From Chaetoderma sp. LZ-2023a (Eukaryota; Mollusca; Caudofoveata; Chaetodermatida; Chaetodermatidae): a stretch of 64,000 nucleotides of DNA. A model generated the notes under the pieces. That model had not been told where the DNA came from. It saw only the letters and a list, made by a program, of their open reading frames with translations, and made no database searches. Location: assembly GCA_034401795.1 (NCBI GenBank), contig CM067363.1, positions 32,361,470 to 32,425,469 of the forward strand. Reading direction: 5' to 3'. Shown here piece by piece: positions 13,201 through 25,000 of the stretch (positions are counted from its first letter, which is position 1; every line of letters begins with the position of its first letter). A program made the translations under genes and the position numbers.

Positions 13201-15687
13201 CCCACCCAACATCTCCGCGCCTCCATCCCACACCAACCCACCTAACATCTCTGCCCCTCCATCCCACACAAACCCACCCAACATCTCCACCACTCCATTC
13301 CACACTGACCTGCCCAACATCTCTGCCCCTCCATCCCACACCCACCCGCCAACATCTCAGCCCCTCCATCCCACACCAACATCTCCACCCTTCCATCCCA
13401 CCCAACATCTCTGCCCCTCCATTCCACACCGACACACCCAACATCTCTGCCCCTCCATCCCATACCAACCCACCCAACATCTCCGCCCCTCCATTTCATA
13501 CCGAGCTGGCCAACATCTCTGCCCCTCCATCCCACACCAACCCACCCAACATCTCCACCCTTCATCCCACACCAACCCGCCCAACATCTCTGTCACACCC
13601 AACATCTCCGACTCACCTAACATCTCTGAACTGCCCAACATCTCCGCCCCTCTATCCCACACCAACCCGCCAACATCTCCGCTCCTCCATCCCACACCAA
13701 CCGACCCAACATCTCCACCCCCTCCATCCCACACCAACCCACCCAACATCTCTGCCCCTCCATCCCACCAAACATCTCCACCGCTCCATCCCACACCAAC
13801 CCGCCCAACATCTTTGTCCCACCCAACATCTCCGACTCGCCCAACATCTCCACCCCTCCATCCCACACCAACATCTCCGCCCATCCATCCCACCCAACAT
13901 CTACGCCCCTCCATTCCACACCAACCCATCCAACATCTCCACCCCACACCAACCCACCCTCCATTCCACACCAACCCACTCAACATCTCCAACCCCTCCA
14001 TCCTACACCAACCCACCCAACATCTCCACCCCTCCATTCCACACCAACCCACCCAACATCTCCACCCCTCCATCCCACACCAACCCGCCCAACATCTCTG
14101 ACTCACCCAATATCTCCGAACTGCCCAAAATCTGCCCCCCCCCTCCATCCCACACGAACCCACACATCTCCGCCCCTCCATCCTACACCAACCCACCCAA
14201 CATCGCCCCTCCATCCCACCCAACATCTCTGCCCCTCCATTCCACACCAACCCACTCAACATCTCCGCCCCTCCATCCCACCCAACATCTCCGCCCCCTC
14301 CATCCCACACCAACCCGCCAAGATCTCTGCCCCTCCATCCCACACCAACCCGCCAACATCTCAGCCCCTCCATCCCACACCAACATCTCCGCCCCTTCAT
14401 CCCACACCAACCAACCAACATTACCCATCCATTCCACACCAACATCACCCTTCCATCCCACCCATCATCTTCGCCCCTCCATTCCACACCAACCTGCCCA
14501 ACATCTCCGCCCCTCCATCCCATACCAACCCACCCAACATCTCGGCCCCTCCATCCCACCCATCATCTCCGCCCATACCAACCCACCCAACATCTCCGCC
14601 CCTCCATCCCACCCATCATCTCCGCCCCTCCATTCCACACCAACCTGCCCAACATTACTTCCATCCCACCCATCATCTCCACCCCTCCATTCCACACCAA
14701 CCCACCCAACATCTCCGCCCCTCCATCCCATCCAACATCTCCGCCGCTCCATTTCACACCGAGCTGCCCAACACCTCTGCCCCTCCATTCCACACCAATC
14801 CACCCAACATCTCTGCCCCTCCATCCTACACCAACCCACCCAACATCTCTGCCCCACCAACCCACCCAACATCACCCCTTCATCCCACACCAACCGGCTC
14901 AACATCTTTGTCTCACCCAATATCTCTGAATTGCCCAAAATCTCCCCCCCCCCTCCATCCCACACCAACCCACACATCTCCACCCCTCCATCGCACACCG
15001 ACCCACCCAACATCTGTGCCCCTCCATCCCACACCAACCTGCGCAACATCTCTGCCCCTCCATCCCACACTGACATGCCAAACATGTCTGCTCCTCCATC
15101 CCACACTGACCTGCCCAACATCTCTGCCCCTCCATCCCACACCAACCCAACCAACATCTCCACCCCTCCATCCCACACTAACCTGCCCAACATCTCTGCC
15201 CCTCCATCCCACACCGACCTGACCAACATCTCCGGCCTCCATCCCACACTGATCTGACCAACATGTCTGCCCCTCCATCCCACACCAACCCACCCAACAT
15301 GTCTGCCCCTCAATCCCACACCAACCACCCAACATGTCTGCCCTCCATCCCACACTGACCTGACCAACATCTCCGCCCCTCCATCCCACACCGACCCACC
15401 CAACATCTCCACCCCTCCATCCCACACCGACCCACCCAACAGCTCTGCCCCTCCAGCCCACACTGACCTGACCAACATTTCCACCACCTCTCCATCCCAC
15501 ACTGACCTGACCAACATCTCCACCTCTCAATCCCACACCAACCTACCCAACATCTCTGCCCTGCCCAACATTTCCGCCCTCCATCTTACATAAACTCCCA
15601 ACATCTCTGCCCTGCCCAACATTTCCGCCCTCCATCTTACATCAACCTTCCCAACATCTCTGCCCTCCATTCCATACCAACCTACCT
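10226..15687. repeat. 36-bp minisatellite, about 150 units, extreme strand asymmetry
   Basis: The unit is about 36 bp, composed of CATCCCACACCAACCCACCC followed by AACATCTCCGCCCCTC. Common variants are CCATTCCACACCGAGCTGCC, a contracted unit lacking the second CACC, and TTTGTCCCACCCAACATCTC with GACTCACCCAACATCTC. Because 36 is a multiple of three, several frames stay open on both strands for hundreds of codons. These are by-products, not genes. The plus strand is nearly free of G. Variant units recur as blocks: a GACTCACCTAACATCTCTGA-containing stretch of about 90 bp is nearly identical at 10316 and 13610, with related blocks near 10790, 11408, 11596, 12745, 13830, 14100 and 14910. This indicates irregular higher-order duplication. 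Confidence 0.95.
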
Positions 15688-15734
15688 ATTAATTATCCCC
15701 ACATTTTTCGAAGAAGTGTCGATTATGAGATTTA

Positions 15735-16190
15735 TGCCGTCTCTGTGCAGAAATTGATTCTAACATAACTCCACCGAAGCCATTTGATGGATATCAACCA
15801 CGTCTGGTATGTGAGTTCACCCATATGACTATGGAATGCAAGAGGACATTTAGATTTGGCTCCGCCCTCAAGGGGCTGCGGTAGGGGCCAAAAAGTCAAA
15901 TTAATTGTAATGCAACGCCACCAAAACCATTGTATGGAAATAAACAAAATTTGCTATGAGTTACCCACATGATTTTGGATCTGCCTACATTTGGCACCAC
16001 CACAGAGGTGTGTAAGGGATTAAAAGGTCCAATTTTCATGTACAAAAATTGATTGTAACGCAACTCCTCCGAAATCCAAAATCGTTGGACAACCAAACTT
16101 TTTATATGAGTTACCCATTGATTGTGGATGGAGGAGGAAATTTACATTTGCCGCCACCCACAGGGGTGGGGGTCAAGCAGCGAATGTGGG
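15735..16190. repeat. Three diverged tandem copies of about 155 bp
   Basis: Each copy begins with AAATTGATTSTAACRYAACT followed by CCRCCGAA. It then has ATGAGTTACCCA with an ATTTGGC/ATTTGCC-CCACC motif and ends in AAAAGTC or AAAGGTC. The copies start near 15749, 15899 and 16048. The build (long diverged monomers, no coding) resembles the dispersed repeats of families A and D. Confidence 0.6.
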
Positions 16191-16384
16191 GATTTGCGAT
16201 GACACGTCATCAACCGAGCAATCTAGTTATAACTGTGATTGAAGATGAATAATAATAACTAAGAGTAACTATCTCTGATACATGTTTATTATAAAGAATT
16301 TAATTTATTGCAAATTTTAATCACAAATTTGTACAACAGTTAAATAACTTTTAAATATTGTTTAAGATATAATGCTGTGTTATT

Positions 16385-16885
16385 ATCACGATTAGCAATA
16401 AGGGGGGATAACTTATGATCATGATAGAGCAACAGGAAGGGGATATAACTGCTATGATCATGATACTATAGCAATACTATAGCAATAAGGGGATAACTTG
16501 TGATCACAAATTGAGCAAACAGGAAGGGGGAGGTAAGTGTTATAATCACGATACAGTAGCAACAAAGGGAGATAACATGATCATCATAGAGCAACAAGGG
16601 CAGATAACTGCTATGATCACGATACAGTAGCAATAAGGTGGATAACATCATCACGATTGAGTAACAGGAAGGGGAGGTAACTGTTATAATCACGATACAG
16701 TAGCAATAAGGGGAAATAATGTATGATCATGATAGAGCAACAGGAAGGGGAGGTAACTTATGATCACGATACAATAGAAATAAGGGGGGGATAACTTATG
16801 ATCATGATAGAGCAACAGGAAGGCGAGATATCTGTTATCATAATACAGTAGCAATAAGGGGAGATAACTGTTATAATCACAGGTA
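16385..16885. repeat. About 70-bp tandem repeat with GGGAGATAAC motifs
   Basis: The unit is roughly TATGATCATGATAGAGCAAC, AGGAAGGGGAGGTAACTG, TTATAATCACGATACAGTAG, CAATAAGGGGAGATAAC. There are about seven imperfect copies with alternating AGAGCAACAGG and CAGTAGCAATAAGG halves. Isolated related units recur at about 18205-18315, beyond the 66-bp array. Confidence 0.75.
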
Positions 16886-16918
16886 AATATATTATTTTCT
16901 GGTGTTGCAAAATTTTGA

Positions 16919-17165
16919 TTAACCCATTAATGGCTAAATTTGGTCAGGAAAATCATCAAAATAATTATTTATTGAATGTACATTTTCAGACTGAGGTTAT
17001 TTTTGAAAATTTACCACTGGAATGACTGGCTAAATTATTGAGCCAGTGGTAAGTTTTCAAAAATAGTCTTCTCTTGGTGTGCAAATAAGCATTCCTCAAC
17101 AATATTGTCGAGATTGGTTTTGGTCGTCTTCACCATGAAACGGCTAATGCTCTCATGTTATGCTT
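16919..17165. mobile_element. Palindromic MITE (family H), TTAA left end
   Basis: The left end is TTAACCCATTAATGGC. The centre is a hairpin at about 16980-17090 with arms containing TTTTTGAAAATTTACCACTGG and AGTGGTAAGTTTTCAAAAAT around AAATTATTG. The right end is decayed. The same hairpin recurs at 21899, 27528, 48367, 57120 and 60040. No coding. Confidence 0.65.
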
Positions 17166-17257
17166 ACTAGAGGGAAATTTACCCAGGATGCAAGAAGCCA
17201 TATTCGTATCAAATATTAGAAGTAACATTCATTAGTTTTCTCTTGGTTTCTTTGAAA

Positions 17258-17982
17258 TTGATGTACTTTCACTGCACAATAGTGCATCAAGAGCTGTCCT
17301 ACATGTTTACACCTCAGGATAAATTGGTGTACTTTCACTGCACAGTAGTGCATCAAGAGCTGTCCTACATGCTTACACCTCAGGAGAAATTGGTGTACTT
17401 TCACTGCACAGTAGTGCATCAAGAGCTGTCCTACATGTTTACACCTCAGGATAAATTGGTGTACTTTCACTGCACAGTAGTGCATCAAGAGCTGTCCTAC
17501 ATGCTTACACCTCAGGAGAAATTGATGTACTTTCACTGCACAGTAGTGCTTCAAGAGCTGTCCTACATGCTTACACCTCAGGAGAAATTGGTGTACTTTC
17601 ACTGCACAGTAGTGCATCAAGAGCTGTCCTACATGTTTACACCTCAGGATAAATTGGTGTACTTTCACTGCACAGTAGTGCTTCAAGAGCTGTCCTACAT
17701 GTTTACACCTCAGGATAAATTGGTGTACTTTCACTGCACAGTAGTGCATCAAGAGCTGTCCTACATGTTTACACCTCAGGATAAATTGGTGTACTTTCAC
17801 TGCACAGTAGATCATCAAGAGCTGTCCTACATGCTTACACCTCAGGAGAAATTGATGTACTTTCATTGCACAGTAGTACACCAAGAGTTGTCCTACATGC
17901 TGACACCTCATGAGAAATTGATGTACTTTCACTGCACAGTAGTGCACCAAGACCTGTCCTACATGTTTACACCTCAGGAGAT
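17258..17982. repeat. 66-bp minisatellite, 11 units
   Basis: The unit is 66 bp: TTGGTGTACTTTCACTGCAC, AGTAGTGCATCAAGAGCTGT, CCTACATGCTTACACCTCAG, GAGAAA. There are 11 head-to-tail copies. Two subtypes (CATGTTTACACCTCAGGATA and CATGCTTACACCTCAGGAGA) are interspersed. The unit is 22 codons, so long frames stay open on both strands. The last two units are more diverged (GTACACCAAGAGTTG). Confidence 0.93.
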
Positions 17983-18339
17983 AACATCAACTGGACATCA
18001 GCATCTGGTATGTCCAGCCAAACACTGGGTAATTAACTACATATAGTTCGTTGGTACCCAATTCCACATTGAATTACTATTGCAGAAGATTTGTAGCCGG
18101 GTACCCATCTCAATGAACGCTTTCTGTCGTCTGTTTTAATGGACTATATGAAAATGGGTTATTTTTGTCCACTGTGGCGAGGTTCATGGTGTGTGAATAA
18201 TTCAAAATGTTATAATCACGACAGCAGCTGTCAGGGAGAAGAACTCTTATAATCATAATAAATAGGGAGATATTTTATTATCATGGTACATCATCAGTCA
18301 AGGGAGATAACTTATTGACTTTCCAATGGCAACATTGAC

Positions 18340-18605
18340 TTTTAACCTATACCATCCAAAAACTAGGTCAGACTGACCTACTTCTTATAACAGCCTATTC
18401 CCAAAGATAGCCACCAAGTTAGAAGTAGCTCTAAATATGGTGAAACATTCCCATTGGTTCCCATACTTATGAACACTTCCAAGAGGCATAACTCTGTTGT
18501 TTGACATTGGAGTCATCGCTAAAATCGCTTATGTAAGATGTCGTGATTCACGATTAACACCCTAGTATAATCTCACTGGACCTTTCAGGCCAAGTGAGCT
18601 AATAA
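18340..18605 (+). repeat. Remnant of family A dispersed repeat (3' end)
   Basis: It ends CTCACTGGACCTTTCAGGCC then AAGTGAGCTAA at 18573-18602, the terminal signature of the family seen at 4235-4277. The upstream part (AAAACTAGGTCAG near 18358) is too decayed to place. Confidence 0.5.
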
Positions 18606-18639
18606 TAGTTTTGCCAGAGGAATCCAATATGTCACTCAA

Positions 18640-18930
18640 GTATATGATGTCATAATAAGTTACATCACAGGTAGTCTGACGTCGCAATCAAACTACTAAT
18701 GTATGGCATATCTAAGTCCATCATGAACACTTAATAGTCTATCAGTTGTACGAATTGTATGTCTTTACTACTTACTAACCGTTCTGTTGAATATTTTGAA
18801 ACTAATTTGACTGGGAGCTGTTGCTGCTAGAGATTCAAATAGTGCAGGGATCGATTGATCCCAACACGGGCAAAGCATGGGTGGAGCTTAGCTCAAAGTG
18901 GATTAATTCACTGTCCTTACGCTCGGTGAC
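18640..18930 (+). repeat. Dispersed repeat family B, copy 1
   Basis: It contains, in order, GTCTGACGTCGCAATC, GTACGAATTGTATGTCTTTA, CTGTTGAATATTTTGAAACT then AATTTGACTGGG and GCTGTTGCTGC. It continues with GATCGATTGATCCCAACACG and GGGTGGAGCTTAGCTC. The same order is seen at 28910, 30415 (reverse), 53430 (reverse), 56310 (reverse), 57625 and 63765 (reverse). Confidence 0.7.
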
Positions 18931-19129
18931 CTGTGACCTTGAAACTTGATATACCTCAAACGTACATTCCTTCTAGCCAGACAAAGTATGGTGGGATCTG
19001 CCAAATTGGTGGGTGATTCCACATTCATGGAATGAGTTTTGTCCAAAAATATATATTCTGGTATGTACGTAGTAACCCCACAAATTTTTTACTTTGACCT
19101 GGATCTGGCTTTTGCATTCCTAAGGTATG

Positions 19130-19470
19130 GTTAAAAGATGTGCTTCCGGTATGCAATGAGTGACCCTGTGACCTACATATTGGGCACATTTACTTGATGC
19201 TCTTGAGCTTATGATTGTCAAATTTGATGATTCTACCTTCCTAGTCACGAGATGTGCTTCCGGTATGCACTGAGTGACCCTGTGACTCTTAGTCACGAGA
19301 TGTGCTTCCGGTATGCACTGAGTGACCCTGTGACTCTTAGTCACGAGATGGGCTCTGGTATGCACTGAGTGACCCTGTGACCTAGATATTGGGCACATTT
19401 ACTTGATGCTATTGAGCTAATGATTGTCAAATTTGATGATCCTACATTCTTAGTCATGAGATGTGCTGCG
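19130..19470. repeat. Short tandem repeat, about 48-bp unit inside a larger duplication
   Basis: GATGTGCTTCCGGTATGCAC with TGAGTGACCCTGTGACTCTT and AGTCACGA repeats three to four times. It is bracketed by two copies of a longer unit with ATATTGGGCACATTTACTTG followed by GATGCT and ATGATTGTCAAATTTGATGA. Confidence 0.75.
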
Positions 19471-19519
19471 CATAAGCAGAGGCAGGCGGCAATACTCACT
19501 CACCCCTTGCACATGTATC

Positions 19520-19745
19520 ATAATTTAGGAAGAGTAGCTATGTATAATAATTGAGCAATTGTAACCTCCTCTTGTTCACGTATAGTAATTGAGAAAGAGT
19601 AACCTCCCCTTATACATGTATAATAATTGAGGAGAGTACCTCCTCTTATAAACGTATAATAATTGAGGAAGAGTAACACATGCATAATAATTAAAAGGTA
19701 ACCTCTTGTACATATATAGTAATTGAGGAAAAGTAATCTCCCCTT
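19520..19745. repeat. About 38-bp tandem repeat
   Basis: The unit is roughly TAACCTCCTCTTGTACATGT followed by ATAATAATTGAGGAAGAG. There are six imperfect copies ending at the left end of the Tc1-like element. Confidence 0.7.
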
Positions 19746-19760
19746 ACACATATATATATA

Positions 19761-21424
19761 TACACCTGTGCAAAAGTTAAGCACCACCCTATTTTTACGC
19801 ACATGCAAGGGTATATTCATGTGCTATGAAGAAAGCAATAGCATAAACATTTATGTACCCATCCATCTTAGTGCAAGAGGTAATAATGCAACTAGAGGAA
19901 TGCTGATTATGATGGTGGGGAAACACTGTATGTTTTTGTTTGAACTTGAAAACGAGGCCTGAATATGGTTACGTTGACACAACTGACAACTATTGCCCTA
20001 CAGTTGACACACGTGGCTAGATTGTCATTAATGGTGTCTGAAAACGAAGTTTAACATCTGTGCACGAGTTTGAGACTGTCATTATTAATACCGGGTATAT
20101 CCACCTTGTGCCTGGATGACGGCCTGGACACGACGTCTCATGCTGGTCACCAACCGACTGATACGCCATTGTGGTATTCGTTGCCATTCAAGATGGAGTG
20201 CGTCTGTTAATTCCTGTAGGTTCTGCACAGGAGGATCCCTCCTTCTCACCATGTTTCCCAGAATGTCCCAGATATGCTCAATAGAGTTCATGTCAGGGCT
20301 CCTTGCTGGCCATGGTAGGGTTTCGATGGCATTCTGGCGGAGGTATTCATGCACAGCTCTAGCACAATGTGGTCGGGCGTTGTCATCCATGAATATAGGG
20401 TGGGTTCCAGGTGCATGATTTACAAAATGAGGGACCACAACTCTATCCAGTATGGAATCTTGATATCTTTGTCCATTTAGTGTTCCAGGTACAGTCAACA
20501 GATCCAATGAGATACAATCAAATGAGATGCACCCCCGTATCATAACGGAACCTCCACCAAATGGAACTTCTTCCATGATGTTACGTTGGTCGTACGCCGT
20601 GCGTCTGGACCTCCATACACGAGTTCGACCATCTGTGGCATGAAGCAGGAACCGACTTTCATCGGACCAGTGTACCCGTCTCCAGGATCTCTTGTTCCAG
20701 TGTCTTCTTTCGTTGCACCACCTCAGACGCTCCTCTTTGTGGTGTGCAGTGAGGAGAGGATGTCTGACAGGTCTCCTAGCTTTCATGCCAGCAGCATACA
20801 GTCTCCTTTTGACGGTAGACATTGACACTCTATTGCGCGTTTCCCATTGCTGGCTGAGCACTCTGCTGTTGGTGAATAGAGATCTCCTAACAAGGCGTAC
20901 TAGGGCTCGATCATCACGGGCAGTAGTCTTCTTCGGTCTTCCAGATCTAGGCCTGTCCTTCACCTCGTTAGTTTGCCCATGTTTTGCAATCAAACGACTG
21001 ATTACAGTATGGTTAATGTTCAGCTGTCTGCCAATCTCTCTGCATGACATACCAGTGGTATGCATGCCTATGATTTGCCATTTCACACGATCGCTTAACC
21101 TTCGTCTTGCCATAGCGGTTCACAATCAAGAGCTAATTCTCTCTGTACAAATAAACCACGGTCATGAACACAAAATTCCTAATCTTGTCACCTAAATCTG
21201 TATGTAATGTTCTACACCTCAAACTGGACTTTTACATAACTGAACACGTGTGCTGTTTCCCGCCACGCACGGACATCAAGCGGCGTGAAGTCATGCATGC
21301 ATGTGCATTTCGTACTTGGAATTATGTCAGCTAACGCGGGGACAAAAAGTATGGCAGCCTAGTTGTACCATCATGTTTCCACGTTCTATTGTTTTTGCTG
21401 GTGCTTAACTTTTGCACAGGTGTA
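19761..21424 (-). mobile_element. Tc1-like DNA transposon, apparently whole (copy 1)
   Basis: A 1,664-bp element bounded by inverted repeats. The left end reads TACACCTGTGCAAAAGTTAA then GCACCA (19761-19786). The right end is its reverse complement (21399-21424), with TATA on both sides, consistent with the TA target of Tc1/mariner elements. It carries one 342-codon transposase on the minus strand. A second copy, in the opposite orientation, lies at 38744-40403. Both share flanking non-coding sequence nearly base for base. Confidence 0.93.
20085..21113 (-). CDS. Tc1-like transposase, DD34E, uninterrupted
   Basis: A cut-and-paste transposase of 342 residues, the usual length for Tc1. Residues 5-45 form the first helix-turn-helix ([14 protein letters not shown]...[20 protein letters not shown]). 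Residues 54-63 hold a GRPR-type minor-groove hook ([10 protein letters not shown]), and a second DNA-binding half runs to about residue 115. Catalytic residues are D151 (HWSDESRF), D244 (FMDDNARPH) and E279 (NSIEHIWD), with 34 residues between D244 and E279. A glycine box PFGGGSV follows at 184-190. MIRGCISF has Arg where the second copy and the family have Trp (MIWGC), which may weaken activity. The start is the ATG of MARRR, shared with copy 2. The reading frame is open throughout; activity is not shown. Confidence 0.95.
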   Translation of the reverse strand: MARRRLSDRVKWQIIGMHTTGMSCREIGRQLNINHTVISRLIAKHGQTNEVKDRPRSGRPKKTTARDDRALVRLVRRSLFTNSRVLSQQWETRNRVSMSTVKRRLYAAGMKARRPVRHPLLTAHHKEERLRWCNERRHWNKRSWRRVHWSDESRFLLHATDGRTRVWRSRRTAYDQRNIMEEVPFGGGSVMIRGCISFDCISLDLLTVPGTLNGQRYQDSILDRVVVPHFVNHAPGTHPIFMDDNARPHCARAVHEYLRQNAIETLPWPARSPDMNSIEHIWDILGNMVRRRDPPVQNLQELTDALHLEWQRIPQWRISRLVTSMRRRVQAVIQAQGGYTRY

Positions 21425-21689
21425 TATAATAATTGGAGCCATGCCATATAATAAAAAAGCAAAATATTGTAATATAATGTGTAAATATTATAAATTTCTG
21501 GTCATATATATAATTTAACAATAATATTTAATAGAAACGGGAATAAATATATATCTGGTTTATCTCATCATATATGTTATATATACATGGCTTTAGACAG
21601 AAAGGCCAGAACAGTTTAATCTTTTGTTGAATGAAGATTCCAACATACATCTTAAATAGGACGTGGGTGGATGTGGAAAGATAATAACA

Positions 21690-21800
21690 ATTATTGGTCC
21701 AGTCATTCCTGTGGTAAATTTCCAAAAATTATTTTCTCATGGCCTGTTTCCCATGACCACTGCAGAGGCTGTCTTTGGCTGACACGACAATAAAAGGGGC
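21690..21800. repeat. Half of a family H palindromic MITE
   Basis: GTCCAGTCATTCCTGTGGTA then AATTTCCAAAAATTATTTTC matches one arm of the hairpin element, followed by the typical tail GCAGAGGCTGTCTTTGGCTG. The opposite arm is missing. Confidence 0.45.
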
Positions 21801-21857
21801 CATAGAGCAGTTACAGAGAACAGAGTGATGGACACCTCCACAGTTCTGAGTGATAAG

Positions 21858-22050
21858 GGTAACCCTTTAAGCCTTGAATTTGTTGAAGAAAATTTAAACT
21901 TGCAGACCAAGAGAAGATTATTTCTGAAAGTTTGTCACTGGGGTTATCGAGCCAGTCATTCCAGTGGTAAATTTTCAAAAATAGTCCTCTTGGTCTGCAA
22001 ATTGACATGTTTCAAGATTACTGTAGAAGCCATTTTTTGCTGACATGAGG
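21858..22050. mobile_element. Palindromic MITE (family H) at edge of 48-bp array
   Basis: The left end GTAACCCTTTAAGCC and right end GACATGAGGGTT enclose a hairpin at 21899-22003. Its arms are GCAGACCAAGAGAAGATTAT and AGTCCTCTTGGTCTGC, with CCAGTCATTCCAGTGG near the loop. One diverged unit of the neighbouring satellite (CAGAGAACAGAGTGATGG, CTCCACAGTTCTGAG, 21811-21850) lies on its left and the main array starts on its right. It therefore appears to have inserted in the array edge. Confidence 0.65.
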
Positions 22051-25000
22051 GTTCTAACTGATCAGGATACATAGAACAGAGTTGCGGAAAACTCCATGAT
22101 CAGGATACATAGACAGGGTTGCGGAAAACTAACTGATCAGGATACATAGAACAGAGTTGCGGAATATGCCAGAGTTCTAACTGATCAGGATACATAGAAC
22201 AGAGATCCGTAAAACTCCACAGTTCTAACTGATCAGGATACATAGAACAGAGTTGAGGAAAACTCCAGTTCTAACTGATCAGATACCTAGAACAGTTGCC
22301 GAAAATGCCAGCGGTCTAACTGATCAGGATACATAGAACAGAGCTGCGGAAAACTCCACAGAGTTCTAACTGATCAGGATACATAGAACAGAGTTGCGGA
22401 AAACTCCAGATTTCTAACTATCAGGATACATAGAACAGAGTTGGGTAAAACGCCAGAGTTCTAACTGATCAGGATACATAGAACAGAGTTGCATAAAACT
22501 CCACAGAGTTCTAACTGATCAGGATACATAGAACAGAGTTGCACAAAACTCCAGTTCTAACTGATCACGATACATAGAACAGAGTTGCGGAAAACTCCAG
22601 AGTTCTAACTGATCAGGATACATAGAACAGAGTTGCAGAAAACTCCACAGAGTTCTAACTGATCAGGATATATGGAACAGAGTGGGTAAAACGCCAGAGT
22701 TCTAACTGATCAGGATACAGAGAACAGAGTTGGGTAAAACGCCAGAGTTCTAACTGATCAGGATACATAGAACAGAGTTGCAGAAAACTCTACAGAGTTC
22801 TAACTGATCAGGATACATAGAACAGAGTTGCAGAAAACTCCAGTTCTAACTGATCACGATACAGAGAACAGAGCTGCGGAAAACGCCAGAGTTCTAACTG
22901 ATCAGGATACATAGAACAGAGTTGCGGAAAACTCCAGAGTTCTAACTGATCAGGATACATAGAACAGTGTTGCGGGAGTTCTAACTGATCAGGATACATA
23001 GAACAGAGTTGCAGAAAACTCTAAAGAGTTCTAACTGATCAGGATACATAGAACAGAGTTGCGGAAAACTCCACAGAGTTCTAACTGATCAGGATACATG
23101 GAACAGAGTGGGTAAAACACCAGAGTTCTAACTGATCAGGATACATAGAACAGAGCTGCGGAAAATGCCAGAGTTCTAACTGGTCAGGATACATAGAACA
23201 GAGTTGCGGAAAACTCCAGTTCTAACTCATCAGGATACATAGAGCAGAATTGCGGAATATGCCACAGTTCTAACTGATCAGGATACACAGAACAGAGTGG
23301 GTAAAACGCCAGAGTTCTAACTGATCAGTATACATAGAAAAGAGCTGCAGAACACGCCAGAGTTCTAACTGGTCAGGATACATAGAACAGAGTTGCGGAA
23401 AACTCCAGAGTTCTAACTGATCAGGACACATAGAACAGAGTGGGTAAAACACCAGAGTTCTAACTGATCAGGATACATAGAACAGAGCTGCAGAAAATGC
23501 CAGAGTTCTAACTGGTCAAGATACATAGAACAGAGTTGCGGAAAACTCCAGTTCTAACTGATCAGGATACATAGAACAGAGTTGCGGAATATGCCAGAGT
23601 TCTAACTGATCAGGATACACAGAACAGAGTGGGTAAAATGCCAGAGTTCTAACTGATCAGTATACATAGAACAGAGCTGCGGAAAACGCCAGCGTTCTAA
23701 CTGATCAGGATACATAGAACAGAGTTGCGGAAAACTCCACAGAGTTCTAACTGATCAGGATACATAGAACAGAGTGGGTAAAACACCAGAGTTCTAACTG
23801 ATCAGGATACATAGAACAGAGCTGCAGAAAACTCCACAGAGTTCTAACTGATCAGGATACATAGAACAGAGTTGCATAAAACTCCACAGAGTTCTAACTG
23901 ATCAGGATACATAGAACAGAGTGGGTAAAACACCAGAGTTCTAACTGATCAGGATACATAGAACAGAGCTGCAGAAAATGCCAGAGTTCTAACTGATCAG
24001 GATGCATAGAACAGAATTGCGGAATATGCCAGAGTTCTAACTGATCAGGATACACAGAACAGAGTGGGTAAAACACCAGAGTTCTAACTGATCAGGATAC
24101 ATAGAACAGAGCTGCAGAAAACGCCAGCATTCTAACTGATCAAGATACATAGAACAGAGTTGCGGAAAACTCCAGAGTTCTAAATGATCAGGATACATAG
24201 AACAGAGTGGGTAAAACACCAGAGTTCTAACTGATCAGGATACATAGAACAGCAGAAAACTCCACAGAGTTCTAACTGATCAGGATACATAGAACAGAGT
24301 TGCATAAAACTCCACAGAGTTCTAACTGATCAGGATACATAGAACAGAGTGGGTAAAACGCCAGAGTTCTAACCGATCAGGATACAGAGAACAGAGTTGG
24401 GTAAAACGCCAGAGTTCTAACTGATCAGGATACATAGAACAGAGTTGCGGAAAACTCCACAGAGTTCTAACTGATCAGGATACATAGAACAGAGTTACAG
24501 AAAACTCCAGTTCTAACTGATCACGATACAGAGAACAGAGCTGCGGAAAACGCCAGAGTTCTAACTGATCAAGATACATAAAACAGAGTTGCGGGAGTTC
24601 TAACTGATCAGGATACATAGAACAGAGTTGCAGAAAACTCCAAAGAGTTCTAACTGATCAGGATACATGGAACAGAGTGGGTAAAACACCAGAGTTCTAA
24701 CTGATCAGGATACATAGAACAGAGCTGCGGAAGATGCCAGAGTTCTAACTGATCAGGATACATAGAACAGAGTTGCAGAAAACTCCAGTTCTAACTGATC
24801 ACGATACAGAGAACAGAGCTGCGGAAAACGCCAGAGTTCTAACTGATCAGGATACATAAAACAGAGTTGCGGGAGTTCTAACTGATCAGGATACATAGAA
24901 CAGAGTTGCAGAAAACTCCAAAGAGTTCTAACTGATCAGGATACATGGAACAGAGTGGGTAAAACACCAGAGTTCTAACTGATCAGGATACATAGAACAG

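Noticed and set aside
11768-14101. 777-codon open frame, proline/threonine/histidine rich (PTSPPLHPTPTH repeats)
   Set aside because: The 36-bp unit is a multiple of three and lacks stops in several frames on both strands. There is no start context, signal peptide or non-repeat flank, and the open frames end with the array.
10360-14559. Long minus-strand frames rich in Gly, Trp and Val (GWRGGDVGWVGVGW)
   Set aside because: They are the complementary frames of the same 36-bp array. They overlap one another in all phases, with no family resemblance.
17216-18046. Frames of 244 and 267 codons on both strands
   Set aside because: Periodicity of the 66-bp array (22 codons). Both strands are equally open.
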